A DNA stretch of 64,000 nucleotides, taken from Hamadaea sp. GTDB taxonomy: Bacteria > Actinomycetota > Actinomycetes > Mycobacteriales > Micromonosporaceae. The DNA is taken from NCBI RefSeq assembly GCF_013362815.1, contig NZ_JABFVK010000065.1, positions 17,095-81,094 of the forward strand. Reading direction: 5' to 3'. Below the pieces are notes generated by a model. The model was not told the origin of the DNA and did no database searches. It saw only the letters and a program-made list of their open reading frames with translations. Positions 34,743 through 43,353 of this stretch are shown here, piece by piece; position 1 is the stretch's first letter, and every line of letters begins with the position of its first letter. Made by a program: the position numbers and the translations under genes.

Positions 34743-36560
34743 ATGTCCTTCCGCAGAGTGCTGAAGCGCCGGGCCGGTGCGCTACTACCAGCGACTCTGG
34801 CGGCACTGTGCGCCACGCTTGGCACGGCTGTCCCCGCAGGCTGGGCCGCACCCGCCTATACCTTGGAGGAGCGGGCACTCGCGATCAGTTCGCCGTCACT
34901 CGTCTTCATCGAGGAGCTCTACACCGGTTATCTCCGGGACAAGACGACCCATACGGCTGTCGTGGCCTCGCCGATCACGTACGCCCGCCGATGCAGCGGC
35001 TTCGTCGTGAACTCCGACGGTTTCGTCGTGACACCGGCTTCGTGCGTCAAGCTGAGCGACGAGGCCATCCGGACCGGTGCGCTCTACGAGGCGGCAGAGA
35101 TCCAGATCAAGGCCGGAAAGCTTCAGCCCAACCAGGTAGACGGTTACGTGCAGGGGCACCGCCAGATCACGGAGTTCACCGGACTTTCCGCGGGAACCGA
35201 ACCCGAAGCTCGCATCTTCGGGCAGATCAACGTGGCGACCGCCGGCCTGGCCGACAGCCCGGCGATCCCCGGGCAGCTGGTCGGTCTCCTGGAAAAGAAT
35301 GACGTGGCCATCGTGAAGCTTCAGCAGGGCAACCTGCCGGCGGTGGAGCTACAGACCGGAGATCCCGCTAGCCAGGGAGCCGCCCTCCAGGCCCTGGGCT
35401 TCGCGACGACCGACGCCGACGCGCGCAGCGCCGCGTTCACGCCGACCTCGAAGTCGGTGCAGGTCACCGGGACAGGCAAGATCGGAGAGCTGCCATTCAG
35501 CAAGATCAACGGTGACCTCGGTCCCTATTCGAACGGCGGTATGGCCGTCGACAGCAGCGGCCGCGTCGTCGGAATGCTGAACTACGACTGGACGGCTCAG
35601 AATCCCGCGGTCCGCGCGATCACGCCAAGCTCCGCTATCGCCGAGGCACTGTCGAACGTGCAGCTCGCCAACACTCTGAGCGCCACCGACAAGCAGTATC
35701 GCGACGCCTTGGACGCGTACTTCCGCGGTGACTACAGTGCGGCGATCGCCCAGTTCGACAGCGTGATCGCGGCAGTGCCCGCCAACAAGACTGCCGCGGT
35801 ATACCGGCAGCAGGCGATCGACCGTCAGAGCATCGAGGCGGATAGTTCGGCCATTCCCGTCTGGGTCTGGATCGCAGGTGCCGCGGTTGTCGTGATTCTG
35901 CTGGTCGGCATCATCGTCATGGCGATCCTGCTCGGTCGGCGCCGACGTCCGTCGGACGAGGCCGAGCTGCTCATTCCAGTTTCGCTTAACCCCTTCGCTC
36001 CGACCTCGAGCGCTCCGTTCTCCGCGCCACCCGGGCCTGGCCCCGCTGCGATCTACCCGGGTCCGCCCGGTGTGCCGGTGCCGATGCCCCCGTCGGTGAA
36101 CCCCCAGCCGGAGTCGGCGAATCCCCAGTCGGCCCCGCCCGCGCAGCCCGTAGCCGCACCCGCGCAGCCCCTGCTGCCCGGACAGCATCCCGGAGGGCCG
36201 GCGTACCCTCCGGCCGTGCCCGTGCATCCTCCAGCGGTGGCCGTACAGCATCCCGCCGCTGCTCAGCAGGCGGCCGGACCGGTGCCGCCCGCGGTTGGAC
36301 CCGTGCAGCACCAGCCTCAACCCGTGCAGCACCAGCCTCAGCCTGTGCAGCACCAGCCTCAACCCGTACAGCACCCCGCTGGGCCGGTGCCGCCGGTAGC
36401 GTCACCGCCTATGCAGCCGGTCCCGCAACCTGTTCCTCCGGTCATGCCGGATCCCGCCGTGGAGAGCGGCGCGGCGCAGGAGTTGTTCGTCTGGCCGGAC
36501 GAGGAGGACAACCTCCCGAACCAGCGTTCGGACGGCTACGACGGGACCCGCCGGACTTGA
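34743..36560 (+). CDS. Membrane-anchored degenerate trypsin-like protein with Pro/Gln-rich tail
   Basis: A 605-residue protein with signal peptide (1 to about 36, ending AAPA), a trypsin-like fold (about 45-300), a TPR-like segment (310-360), a membrane helix (373-397) and a cytoplasmic Pro/Gln-rich tail of about 200 residues. The aligned catalytic triad is broken: the histidine position in CSGFVVNSDGFVVTPASC is Ser 100 and the serine position in GPYSNGGMAV is Asn 264, while the aspartate (D187, EKNDVAIVKL) remains. It is probably a sensor or scaffold, not a protease. The ATG at 34743 has GGAG 6 bases upstream. Confidence 0.8.
   Translation: MSFRRVLKRRAGALLPATLAALCATLGTAVPAGWAAPAYTLEERALAISSPSLVFIEELYTGYLRDKTTHTAVVASPITYARRCSGFVVNSDGFVVTPASCVKLSDEAIRTGALYEAAEIQIKAGKLQPNQVDGYVQGHRQITEFTGLSAGTEPEARIFGQINVATAGLADSPAIPGQLVGLLEKNDVAIVKLQQGNLPAVELQTGDPASQGAALQALGFATTDADARSAAFTPTSKSVQVTGTGKIGELPFSKINGDLGPYSNGGMAVDSSGRVVGMLNYDWTAQNPAVRAITPSSAIAEALSNVQLANTLSATDKQYRDALDAYFRGDYSAAIAQFDSVIAAVPANKTAAVYRQQAIDRQSIEADSSAIPVWVWIAGAAVVVILLVGIIVMAILLGRRRRPSDEAELLIPVSLNPFAPTSSAPFSAPPGPGPAAIYPGPPGVPVPMPPSVNPQPESANPQSAPPAQPVAAPAQPLLPGQHPGGPAYPPAVPVHPPAVAVQHPAAAQQAAGPVPPAVGPVQHQPQPVQHQPQPVQHQPQPVQHPAGPVPPVASPPMQPVPQPVPPVMPDPAVESGAAQELFVWPDEEDNLPNQRSDGYDGTRRT
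36303..36374 (+). repeat. 21-base minisatellite inside the Pro/Gln-rich tail
   Basis: Three full in-frame units of a 21-base repeat (36303-36323, 36324-36344, 36345-36365) plus a partial fourth encode VQHQPQP. The units differ at only one or two bases, so the tail is prone to length change without frameshift. Confidence 0.9.
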
Positions 36561-36566
36561 TCCGGA

Positions 36567-37820
36567 TCAGGCCTTCTTGATGAGGGGTATGGGCCGTAAC
36601 TTGTGCCCCTCCAAGAAGCGCTCGGGATCGGGGTGAAGCACTGACTCGATAATCGATCCGAAGACGTCCCGGAAGTCCGTCGTCATCTTCAGATCGCCAT
36701 CGTCCAAGTCGGTCAGAGATGGCTGTACGCCATGAAGTCCGCCGGCGACGTGCGGGCCGAGGACGAACATCGGACCAGCCGTACCGTGATCGGTGCCAAA
36801 GGCCGAGTTCGCCCTCACTCGACGACCGAACTCGCTGTAGACCACAACAGTCACGCGGCGCCCGGCCTGCGTCGCGGACAGCCGCTGGACGAAGGGCGTC
36901 AGGGCCTGGTCGAGTTCCCTGAGGAGCATCTCCTGCCCGGCCCGCTCCTGGGCGTGCAGGTCGAAGCCGCCGAGGCTGACGGAGTACACCCGGGTTCGCA
37001 CGCCGGCCTCCACACAGCTGGCGACGAGATTCAACTGCGCCGCGAGTGCGCTTTCGCCTCCCGTGCCGGTCGCCGGGATCTCCTGCCGAGTTCCCGTGGA
37101 CGGGCGCTCGGCTCGCTCTGCCTCGCGGACCAGGCGGTCGATGTCGAGGAGATCTCTGATCCCAGCGGCAGCCCGCGCCCCGATCATCGGTTCGCCCGGG
37201 ACGACCTGACCCAGGCGAGCGAGCATGTCACTGGTGATCCCAGCGGGGAGCTGGAGACCGGAGACTCCGACGCTCACCCCCGACCGTTCCGCTCCGACGA
37301 GCAGTGGAGGCAACACCGGCTCGAAGCTGACCGCCGTTTCCAGCGGCCCCTTGACGGCGTCGAGCCAACGGCCGACCCAACCGGACTTGATCGGGTGTGC
37401 CGGTGACGCCGTCTGCCATACGTCCATCGAGTGGAAATGGCTTCGGTCCGGTTGGGGATATCCCACCCCGAGGACGATCGCAAGCTGACCGTCGTCCCAC
37501 AGCTTTTTCAGACCGACCAGGGCTGGATTGAGTCCCAAGGTGCCGTTCAGATCCAGAACCTGGCCCGAGGCGTACGCCAGCTCGGGCCGTGCCGACTGAT
37601 AAGCGTCGTCACCGTGTGGGACGACGGTGGCCAGCCCGTCGTTGCCCCCGTAGAGCGTCACTACGACAAGCTTGTCCGGGTTGTCGCCGGGCTCCTCGGG
37701 GTCCTGCGCCTTCGCCCGATGGAGCAGGTCAGCCAAGCCGATGGCTGCGCCGAGACCGACGGCTCCCCCGCCGAGAACCCCGGAGGCGATCAGGAACTTG
37801 CGACGGGTGACGGCGTCCAT
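36567..37820 (-). CDS. DUF1501 domain protein, Tat-exported
   Basis: A 417-residue alkaline-phosphatase-superfamily-like protein of unknown substrate. The N-terminus MDAVTRRKFLIASGVLGGGAVGLG is a twin-arginine signal, so it is folded before export. DUF1501 hallmarks are VTLYGGNDGL and YSEFGRRVRANSAFGTDHGTAGPMFVLG. I chose the ATG at 37820 because it places the Tat signal at the start; it overlaps the DUF1800 stop codon (TGATG). DUF1501 and DUF1800 genes form a common, unexplained pair. It is convergent with the pseudo-protease gene, 6 bases apart. Confidence 0.9.
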   Translation of the reverse strand: MDAVTRRKFLIASGVLGGGAVGLGAAIGLADLLHRAKAQDPEEPGDNPDKLVVVTLYGGNDGLATVVPHGDDAYQSARPELAYASGQVLDLNGTLGLNPALVGLKKLWDDGQLAIVLGVGYPQPDRSHFHSMDVWQTASPAHPIKSGWVGRWLDAVKGPLETAVSFEPVLPPLLVGAERSGVSVGVSGLQLPAGITSDMLARLGQVVPGEPMIGARAAAGIRDLLDIDRLVREAERAERPSTGTRQEIPATGTGGESALAAQLNLVASCVEAGVRTRVYSVSLGGFDLHAQERAGQEMLLRELDQALTPFVQRLSATQAGRRVTVVVYSEFGRRVRANSAFGTDHGTAGPMFVLGPHVAGGLHGVQPSLTDLDDGDLKMTTDFRDVFGSIIESVLHPDPERFLEGHKLRPIPLIKKA

Positions 37821-39085
37821 CAGCTCACCATGTATTCGGGGCTCACCAGACCGAGGATCAGCCTGTGGCGGGGATTGGGCACGTCCTTCAACGCTTCGAA
37901 TGTCCGGCTCGTCCAGGTCTCGACGGCCAGGACTTCGGCCAGGCCCTCGATGGACTGTGGAGCGCCGACCGCTTCGGCGAGTACGCCCGCCAGGCTCAAC
38001 CGGATCTGAGTCGCACCGGTCGTCAGCCAAGCATTGCTATTGGGCCAGCCACCCACGCTCGGCGGGGCGAACGGCAGTTGTCCCAACGCCTCGAGACCGG
38101 CGACGACCATGTCCTGAGCCGGCTTCGGCAGATCCCAGAGCCGCAATCCCAGCTGTCGCATGGCGCCCACCAGCCACTCGACTGGTTGTTTGGCCATCGT
38201 CCCCGAGGTCGCCAAGAACGCCTCGTCTTCGAACATCGCCCACAGCATCGACGGTCCGTACGGAAATGCCGTCAGCATGCGGTCGAGCACGGACTGCGGA
38301 ATCGGATCTATCGCCGAACCGTATCGGTACCACATCCGAGAGGCGATGAATCGTGGGCAGATCGGCTGCGACAGCAGGAAGTCGGTCAGCGACTGAGCAT
38401 CGAAGTCACGTGTCACGCCGAGGATCGTCTTCGACCCGAAATCATGATCCTTGGCCGCGAAGTAGGAGCGCGCTCTGCCGTAGTCGACCTTCCACCCCGT
38501 CAGCGCGCGACCGGCATCCTTGACGTCCGCCTCGGTGTAGTTGCCAATGCCGAGGAGGAAGAGCTCCATCAGCTCCCGGCCCAGGTTCTCATTGGGCTTG
38601 GAACGGCTGTTGAGCTGACCGTCGAGCCAATGAATCAGGGCCGCGTCCGTCACCATCGTGCGGGCCATTTCCCTGAAGTCCTTTTTGCGTAACACCTGAT
38701 GCTGGTTCAGCAGCAGCCGCGCGTCACGGACTTTCTTGACCGACGTCGCCCAGTGGCCGTGCCAGAAGAACGTCAGCTTCTCGAGTCCCTGATGATCGGC
38801 GACGACGAGGCGATCGATCCACCAGCGAGTGATGCGCTGAATCGAGTCCTCACGCACGACATCAGCGGCTGCCGCTTCCTTCGCGGTCGGCGGACGCTTG
38901 AAGTACGTGTACGGATCGACTGGCAACACCGGAAACGGCGCCCTGACAGCCCCGGCGTCGTCACCGGCGGGTGCCAGCAAATCGCGAAGTACGGCCGAAT
39001 AGCCCGATCGCTTCCCATTCGCCAGATCCGTTGCGGTTGGCCCGAATCCGGCCCGTCGCAACAGCAACGCGACGCTGTCGGTCAT
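37820..39085 (-). CDS. DUF1800 domain protein
   Basis: A 421-residue protein with the family core IHWLDGQLNSRSKPNENLGR, ELMELFLLGIGNYTEADV, RALTGW and, near the C-terminus, PSVGGWPNSNAWL. The function is unknown; it is always found near DUF1501. No export signal is visible, whereas its partner carries a Tat signal, so it might be exported as a complex with DUF1501 or act inside the cell. It is the first gene of the two-gene operon. Confidence 0.9.
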   Translation of the reverse strand: MTDSVALLLRRAGFGPTATDLANGKRSGYSAVLRDLLAPAGDDAGAVRAPFPVLPVDPYTYFKRPPTAKEAAAADVVREDSIQRITRWWIDRLVVADHQGLEKLTFFWHGHWATSVKKVRDARLLLNQHQVLRKKDFREMARTMVTDAALIHWLDGQLNSRSKPNENLGRELMELFLLGIGNYTEADVKDAGRALTGWKVDYGRARSYFAAKDHDFGSKTILGVTRDFDAQSLTDFLLSQPICPRFIASRMWYRYGSAIDPIPQSVLDRMLTAFPYGPSMLWAMFEDEAFLATSGTMAKQPVEWLVGAMRQLGLRLWDLPKPAQDMVVAGLEALGQLPFAPPSVGGWPNSNAWLTTGATQIRLSLAGVLAEAVGAPQSIEGLAEVLAVETWTSRTFEALKDVPNPRHRLILGLVSPEYMVS

Positions 39086-39491
39086 GCCTTAAGAATGTAG
39101 GCCACGAAGCCGAAGCGGCGAAACCGGCAATACGAACATGCTCGCTCCATCGCCGGCATGACCGGGACCACACCGACGACGGCCATGCGGGGCAAGACTT
39201 GCCATACTCCGCAAACCGCCCAAGCGTTCCCACGGTCAGGTCAGGTCGGCCGATTGGCGTTCCCCCACTGGTCAGTTATGGTTACTGCCATTTGGCGCGA
39301 GCCATGTCGTGGCCACCGCATGCGGATGGGCCCGATTCACGGGTGGAAACAGGAGTGGAAGTGCGGTCCCTCACGGGTCAGCGCCGGGGCGACACCAGGC
39401 GAACTCATCGCGGTCGCCCATCTCGGCAGAGCTCCGCCCGGCTGGTCAGCGTCTATCGGTTGACCGCCTTCGTCGATCCCTCCGTCCGCCC
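39086..39491. other. 406-base divergent intergenic region
   Basis: No gene is supported here: the open frames have no recognisable product and the O-antigen-ligase frame only becomes convincing at 39492. It should hold the divergent promoters of the DUF1800/DUF1501 operon and the polysaccharide locus. A TTGACC at 39460-39465 could be a -35 element. No hairpin, operator or RNA was recognised. Confidence 0.5.
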
Positions 39492-40802
39492 ATGACCCAG
39501 CCTGGAACACTCTTCCTAGCGAAGATCAGCTCGTGGTGGGATGGTTCGTTGCTTCGCGCCATGTTGCTTGAGCCACGGCAGCGTCTGACCACATTGCTGC
39601 TTGCGATATGCGTTGGCGCAGGTCCGATGGCGCTCGGCAACGACGACAAACGCATCTATGTCGGAATTGCACCGGATATCCCAACTGTCTACACGTACAC
39701 CGTGGTGATCGCCGCCATCGCCCTCATCTACACGTTGCAGGCGCCAAGGCAGGATTGGCGTGGGCTGATCCCGTGGACTCCGTTCTTCGGCTGGATTCTG
39801 CTCATGTCTGTCTTCAGCTGGGGATTCTCGGCTCGGATGTCCTCGGGAATCCTTCACCTCACACTCGGTGCGGTCGTCTTCGCAATCGGAATCGCCGCGG
39901 CGAGACGGGATCCGGATGGGGCCGTTCTCCCGTGGGCCTTTGCCGCGGTGGCGTGGATCCAGCTGTTGGCCATCGCATTCGCAGCCGTCGGTCTGCCTCT
40001 TCGCCATATCACCGGACCGCAGGCTCCCGATCTCGTCGGCCGAGCGACCGGCTTGACCGCACACCCCGGCGAACTCGCCAAGGTGCTGTTTTTCTGCGCC
40101 ATGTTCGCTCTCGTCCTCCCCCGCAGCACACGGAGCCAGCTGTGGGCATCACGGCTGACGCTCGGTGCGGCACTCCTGGGAATATCGCTCTCGCAGAGCC
40201 GCACCGGACTTGTCGGCGTACTTGTGTTGATCGTCGGATTCGCCGGACTGGAGGCAGTCGCTTCGGGCATTCGGCGTACGCATCTCATGATGCTGGGTGC
40301 GGCGGCGCTCCTCGGCCTGGTCTCGTTGCCATGGCTGATCGCGCGGTTCTCCGCCGATCCCACCGGCGGCGCACGGGGGCATCTCCTCGGGGTCGCCGCG
40401 CGCCTCATCAGAGACCACTGGTGGAGCGGTCTCGGCCCCAACAACTACGTCGCCCTCGGCGGAGCCATCGACAAGCTCACGTCGTCAGGAGTACCGGTAC
40501 ACAACGCGCTCCTACTGAGCACGGCTGAACTCGGAGTGCTCGGATCGATGGCACTGTGGTTGCCATTCGTGATGGTCGTGGTCCGGGCCGTCTCCGGGGT
40601 CATTTCGTCGAAGGGCCGCGATCCAGCAGCTCGCGTCATTCTCGCGTCGCTTCCGGGGCTCCTATTGATTCTGCTCACCGGATGGGGTTTGTTGCAGGCG
40701 CCCGTATACCTCATATTCGCTCTCGCCTTCGGCTATCTGGGTGCGCGAACGCAGCAGACCAGTGAAGAAGTGCCGAACCCACACCAGGGAGCCGCGTCCT
40801 GA
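39492..40802 (+). CDS. O-antigen ligase/polymerase-like membrane protein (Wzy_C)
   Basis: First gene of the polysaccharide locus, 436 residues with about 11 membrane segments. It has the Wzy_C layout: a large extracytoplasmic loop near the C-terminal third containing WWSGLGPNNYVAL and GVPVHNALLLSTAELG, the latter matching the HN(x)L motif of O-antigen ligases and polymerases. It would join lipid-linked oligosaccharides to each other or to an acceptor. The ATG at 39492 is chosen; the preceding open frame lacks similarity. It overlaps the flippase gene by one base. Confidence 0.85.
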   Translation: MTQPGTLFLAKISSWWDGSLLRAMLLEPRQRLTTLLLAICVGAGPMALGNDDKRIYVGIAPDIPTVYTYTVVIAAIALIYTLQAPRQDWRGLIPWTPFFGWILLMSVFSWGFSARMSSGILHLTLGAVVFAIGIAAARRDPDGAVLPWAFAAVAWIQLLAIAFAAVGLPLRHITGPQAPDLVGRATGLTAHPGELAKVLFFCAMFALVLPRSTRSQLWASRLTLGAALLGISLSQSRTGLVGVLVLIVGFAGLEAVASGIRRTHLMMLGAAALLGLVSLPWLIARFSADPTGGARGHLLGVAARLIRDHWWSGLGPNNYVALGGAIDKLTSSGVPVHNALLLSTAELGVLGSMALWLPFVMVVVRAVSGVISSKGRDPAARVILASLPGLLLILLTGWGLLQAPVYLIFALAFGYLGARTQQTSEEVPNPHQGAAS

Positions 40803-42247
40803 TGAGTGCCGAACACGTGGGAGGCTCAGGCGGCAAACGAGTCACCCTGCTGATGTCCTCCGGTTTGCTGGGTCTCTCGCAGTTGGTGGCCCGGGTCAGC
40901 ACGCTGGCTGTGATGGCTCTGCTCGTCCGCGGTGCGGGTACGGAAAGCGTCGGCTACTACGGCCTCGCGACCCTGGCCGCGTCGTTGATCGCCATCGGAC
41001 TCTCCTTCGGCATGCCCACCTATTTGACGAGGCAGGTACCCGCGGCCCAGGTCCGCCCCGACGAGGTCGTCCGCATCCATGGTCTACGGCTCGTAGTCCT
41101 CACCGGAGCCGCCGCGGTCGCGTATCCCGTGTTGTCTGCCATGACCCCGTCCGCCATCCACCTCGGCTTCTTCCTGTTCTTCGTAGCCAGCCTGCTGGAT
41201 CAGTGGAACGAGACCGCGTGGGTACTGGTCCGCGGCACGCCGAAGGCATGGAAGGAGCCGGTCGCCAACTCGACTACCAGTCTTGTGCTGGTCGCAGCGT
41301 GCGCGGCAGACCTCTGGCTGCTGGACGGCTTGACCTTCCTGAACGCCGCCGTTTATGCCGCCGTGACTGCGGCCGTTCGGGCGGGGATCGCCGCGGCCTT
41401 GGTCTTCCGGGGCCGGCCACGACGGATCAGCGACCCGCTGCGAGTGAAGCTCCACCTCCGGCAGTCGGTCCCCTATCTCGCCTCTGACCTCCTCGGACTG
41501 ATCTACTTCCGAGGCGACGTGCTGATCCTGACCACCTTCGTGGCCGCCGCCGAGGTCGGTGAGTACGTCTCCGCGACCGGGCTGATCAATCCAGCGGTTC
41601 AAGTGGCGGCCGCCATGAGTGTCGGCGCGTTGGCGTTCGCCGCGCCGAAAGCGTTCGCCGCGCACGCCGGGAGATCCGACCCGCGATCGATCTACCAATT
41701 CTTCCGGCTGACCGGGCTAGCGGCGTCCGGCGCCATCGGCCTCGGGCTGCCGATCGCCATCGCGATCCTGTTCGGCTCCAGCGGGATGCCGATTCTTCAG
41801 TTGTCGGTGATCCTCACGCTCTTCCTCTCGCTCCGTTTCGCCAACTTCGGTCTGTCGGCCATTCTCCTTGCGGAGGGCGGCGCCCCACGCCGCGTTCTAG
41901 TGCTACTGGCGAGCATCGCGGTCAGTGTTCTGCTCAACCTGATGCTCGTCCGGCCCTTCGGGGCCGAGGGCTCGGCCTGGGCCGCGATGCTGACGGAGTT
42001 CGTCGTGGCGGTCTCCCTCGTCTGGGCGAGCCGTCAGCGCAGCCTCGTCCGGCCGGTGGCGATGACGCTCGTGGTGACCGCCGGGATGGCGGCCATGACC
42101 TTTGTCGCATTACAGGCTCTGACACCCCGACTGGCCGCCGTGGTGGTGGGCCTCTGTTACTTGACCTCGGCAGCGTGGAGCTTCGTCAGGCAACGCGGCC
42201 GTCGGCACGCCCCTCGCATCCTGACGAACGCGGAGGAAGCAGCATGA
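40802..42247 (+). CDS. Wzx-like polysaccharide flippase
   Basis: Exports lipid-linked sugar units across the membrane. The 481-residue protein has about 14 hydrophobic segments in the MATE/Wzx pattern, with the N-terminal MSSGLLGLSQLVARVSTLAVMALLVRG typical of polysaccharide transporters and a polar loop after YLASDLLGLIYFRGDVLIL. Start and stop codons overlap with the flanking genes by 1 and 4 bases, so it is translationally coupled within the locus. Confidence 0.88.
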   Translation: MSAEHVGGSGGKRVTLLMSSGLLGLSQLVARVSTLAVMALLVRGAGTESVGYYGLATLAASLIAIGLSFGMPTYLTRQVPAAQVRPDEVVRIHGLRLVVLTGAAAVAYPVLSAMTPSAIHLGFFLFFVASLLDQWNETAWVLVRGTPKAWKEPVANSTTSLVLVAACAADLWLLDGLTFLNAAVYAAVTAAVRAGIAAALVFRGRPRRISDPLRVKLHLRQSVPYLASDLLGLIYFRGDVLILTTFVAAAEVGEYVSATGLINPAVQVAAAMSVGALAFAAPKAFAAHAGRSDPRSIYQFFRLTGLAASGAIGLGLPIAIAILFGSSGMPILQLSVILTLFLSLRFANFGLSAILLAEGGAPRRVLVLLASIAVSVLLNLMLVRPFGAEGSAWAAMLTEFVVAVSLVWASRQRSLVRPVAMTLVVTAGMAAMTFVALQALTPRLAAVVVGLCYLTSAAWSFVRQRGRRHAPRILTNAEEAA

Positions 42248-43353
42248 AAACCGGCATCGTGGGCTGGTTTGGATCGGACAATCTCGGCGACGAGATCCTG
42301 CTCCATTCGCTCATGCACAACGTGAGCGCCGCCGCCGGGGGCAGCGAGTTCGTGGTGTTCTCGCCCAATCCCGACCGTGTCGCGCAGCTGCACGGCGTCC
42401 AGACCGCGCCGATGCCGACATTGCGAGGGGGTGGACTGGCCGACCGGACCAAGCAGACCATCGCCCTTCTCCGGGAATGTGATCTGCTGGTCTTCGGCCC
42501 AGGCACCGTTTTTCAGGAAAGGTCGCCGAACCTGCCTTGGCCAGGGACACTTCCGCTGTTCGCCCGCATCACCGGGATGGCGAAGTTCGCCCGGACGCCG
42601 GTCGCCGCGGTGGGTGTCGGCGTACGAGAGGGCGGCACCGCCTTCGGGCGGTCACTGCTGCGATCGTTCGGAACGGCCGCCCTGGCCGTCGGCACCCGGG
42701 ATCGGCGTAGCGCGAACCACTTCGGCCCCAGAGCAGCCGTCATCGGCGACATGGCCTACGCCGTCGACCTGCCGGCCCCTGCCGCACCCGCGCTCCAGCC
42801 ACGATTCGCGGTGTCGATGCGCCCCTTGGCCCCGGAAACTCAGAAATCGCTGACCGAGGCTCTACGCGGGTGTGCCGAGAGCCTGCAGGCCGATGGATGG
42901 GAGGGCGACTTCCTCGCCATGGCGTACGGGCGAGACGCGAACGGGGAGGACGACCGGGAAATCTACGCCGCCGACTTCGCTGCGGGCCTCGCCCTAGGCC
43001 GGAATCCTCTCGACAGCGATCAGCTCATACGTGAGTCGCTCGACTCCTGGCTCACTGGTCTCGGCGCGTATCGCGTCGTGCTGGGAACCCGCCTGCACGC
43101 CGCCCTCATGGCTGTCGCCATGGGTGTACCCACCGTCGCCATCGCGTACGAGCGGAAGGTACGCGACGCGTTCGTGGACCTCGGCTTGTCCGACTTCCTC
43201 GTCGGACCGAACTGTACGGCGCGAGACCTCCGCGATGTGGCGTTGCGTGCCGCCGCCGCTCCAGAGGTGTTCGCCGAAGCGCGTACGCGGGTGATCCATC
43301 AGGGATCGATCGCGCGTGATTTCATCGCCGCGATGGTGAAGAGGCTCCGCTGA
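42244..43353 (+). CDS. Polysaccharide pyruvyltransferase
   Basis: Adds a ketal-linked pyruvate to a sugar of the exopolysaccharide or wall polymer, giving it negative charge. The 369-residue product begins MKTGIVGWFGSDNLGDEILLHSL, the PS_pyruv_trans (CsaB/WcaK) signature, and later has VFGPGTVFQE and VLGTRLHAALMAVAMGVPTVAI. Its ATG is in an ATGA overlap with the flippase. The acceptor sugar is unknown. Pyruvylated wall polymers often anchor S-layer-type proteins, so a similar role is possible. Confidence 0.88.
   Translation: MKTGIVGWFGSDNLGDEILLHSLMHNVSAAAGGSEFVVFSPNPDRVAQLHGVQTAPMPTLRGGGLADRTKQTIALLRECDLLVFGPGTVFQERSPNLPWPGTLPLFARITGMAKFARTPVAAVGVGVREGGTAFGRSLLRSFGTAALAVGTRDRRSANHFGPRAAVIGDMAYAVDLPAPAAPALQPRFAVSMRPLAPETQKSLTEALRGCAESLQADGWEGDFLAMAYGRDANGEDDREIYAADFAAGLALGRNPLDSDQLIRESLDSWLTGLGAYRVVLGTRLHAALMAVAMGVPTVAIAYERKVRDAFVDLGLSDFLVGPNCTARDLRDVALRAAAAPEVFAEARTRVIHQGSIARDFIAAMVKRLR

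Noticed and set aside
34743..36560. Annotation as an active HtrA-like serine protease
   Set aside because: The residues in the histidine and serine positions are Ser and Asn, so catalysis by the normal mechanism is not supported.
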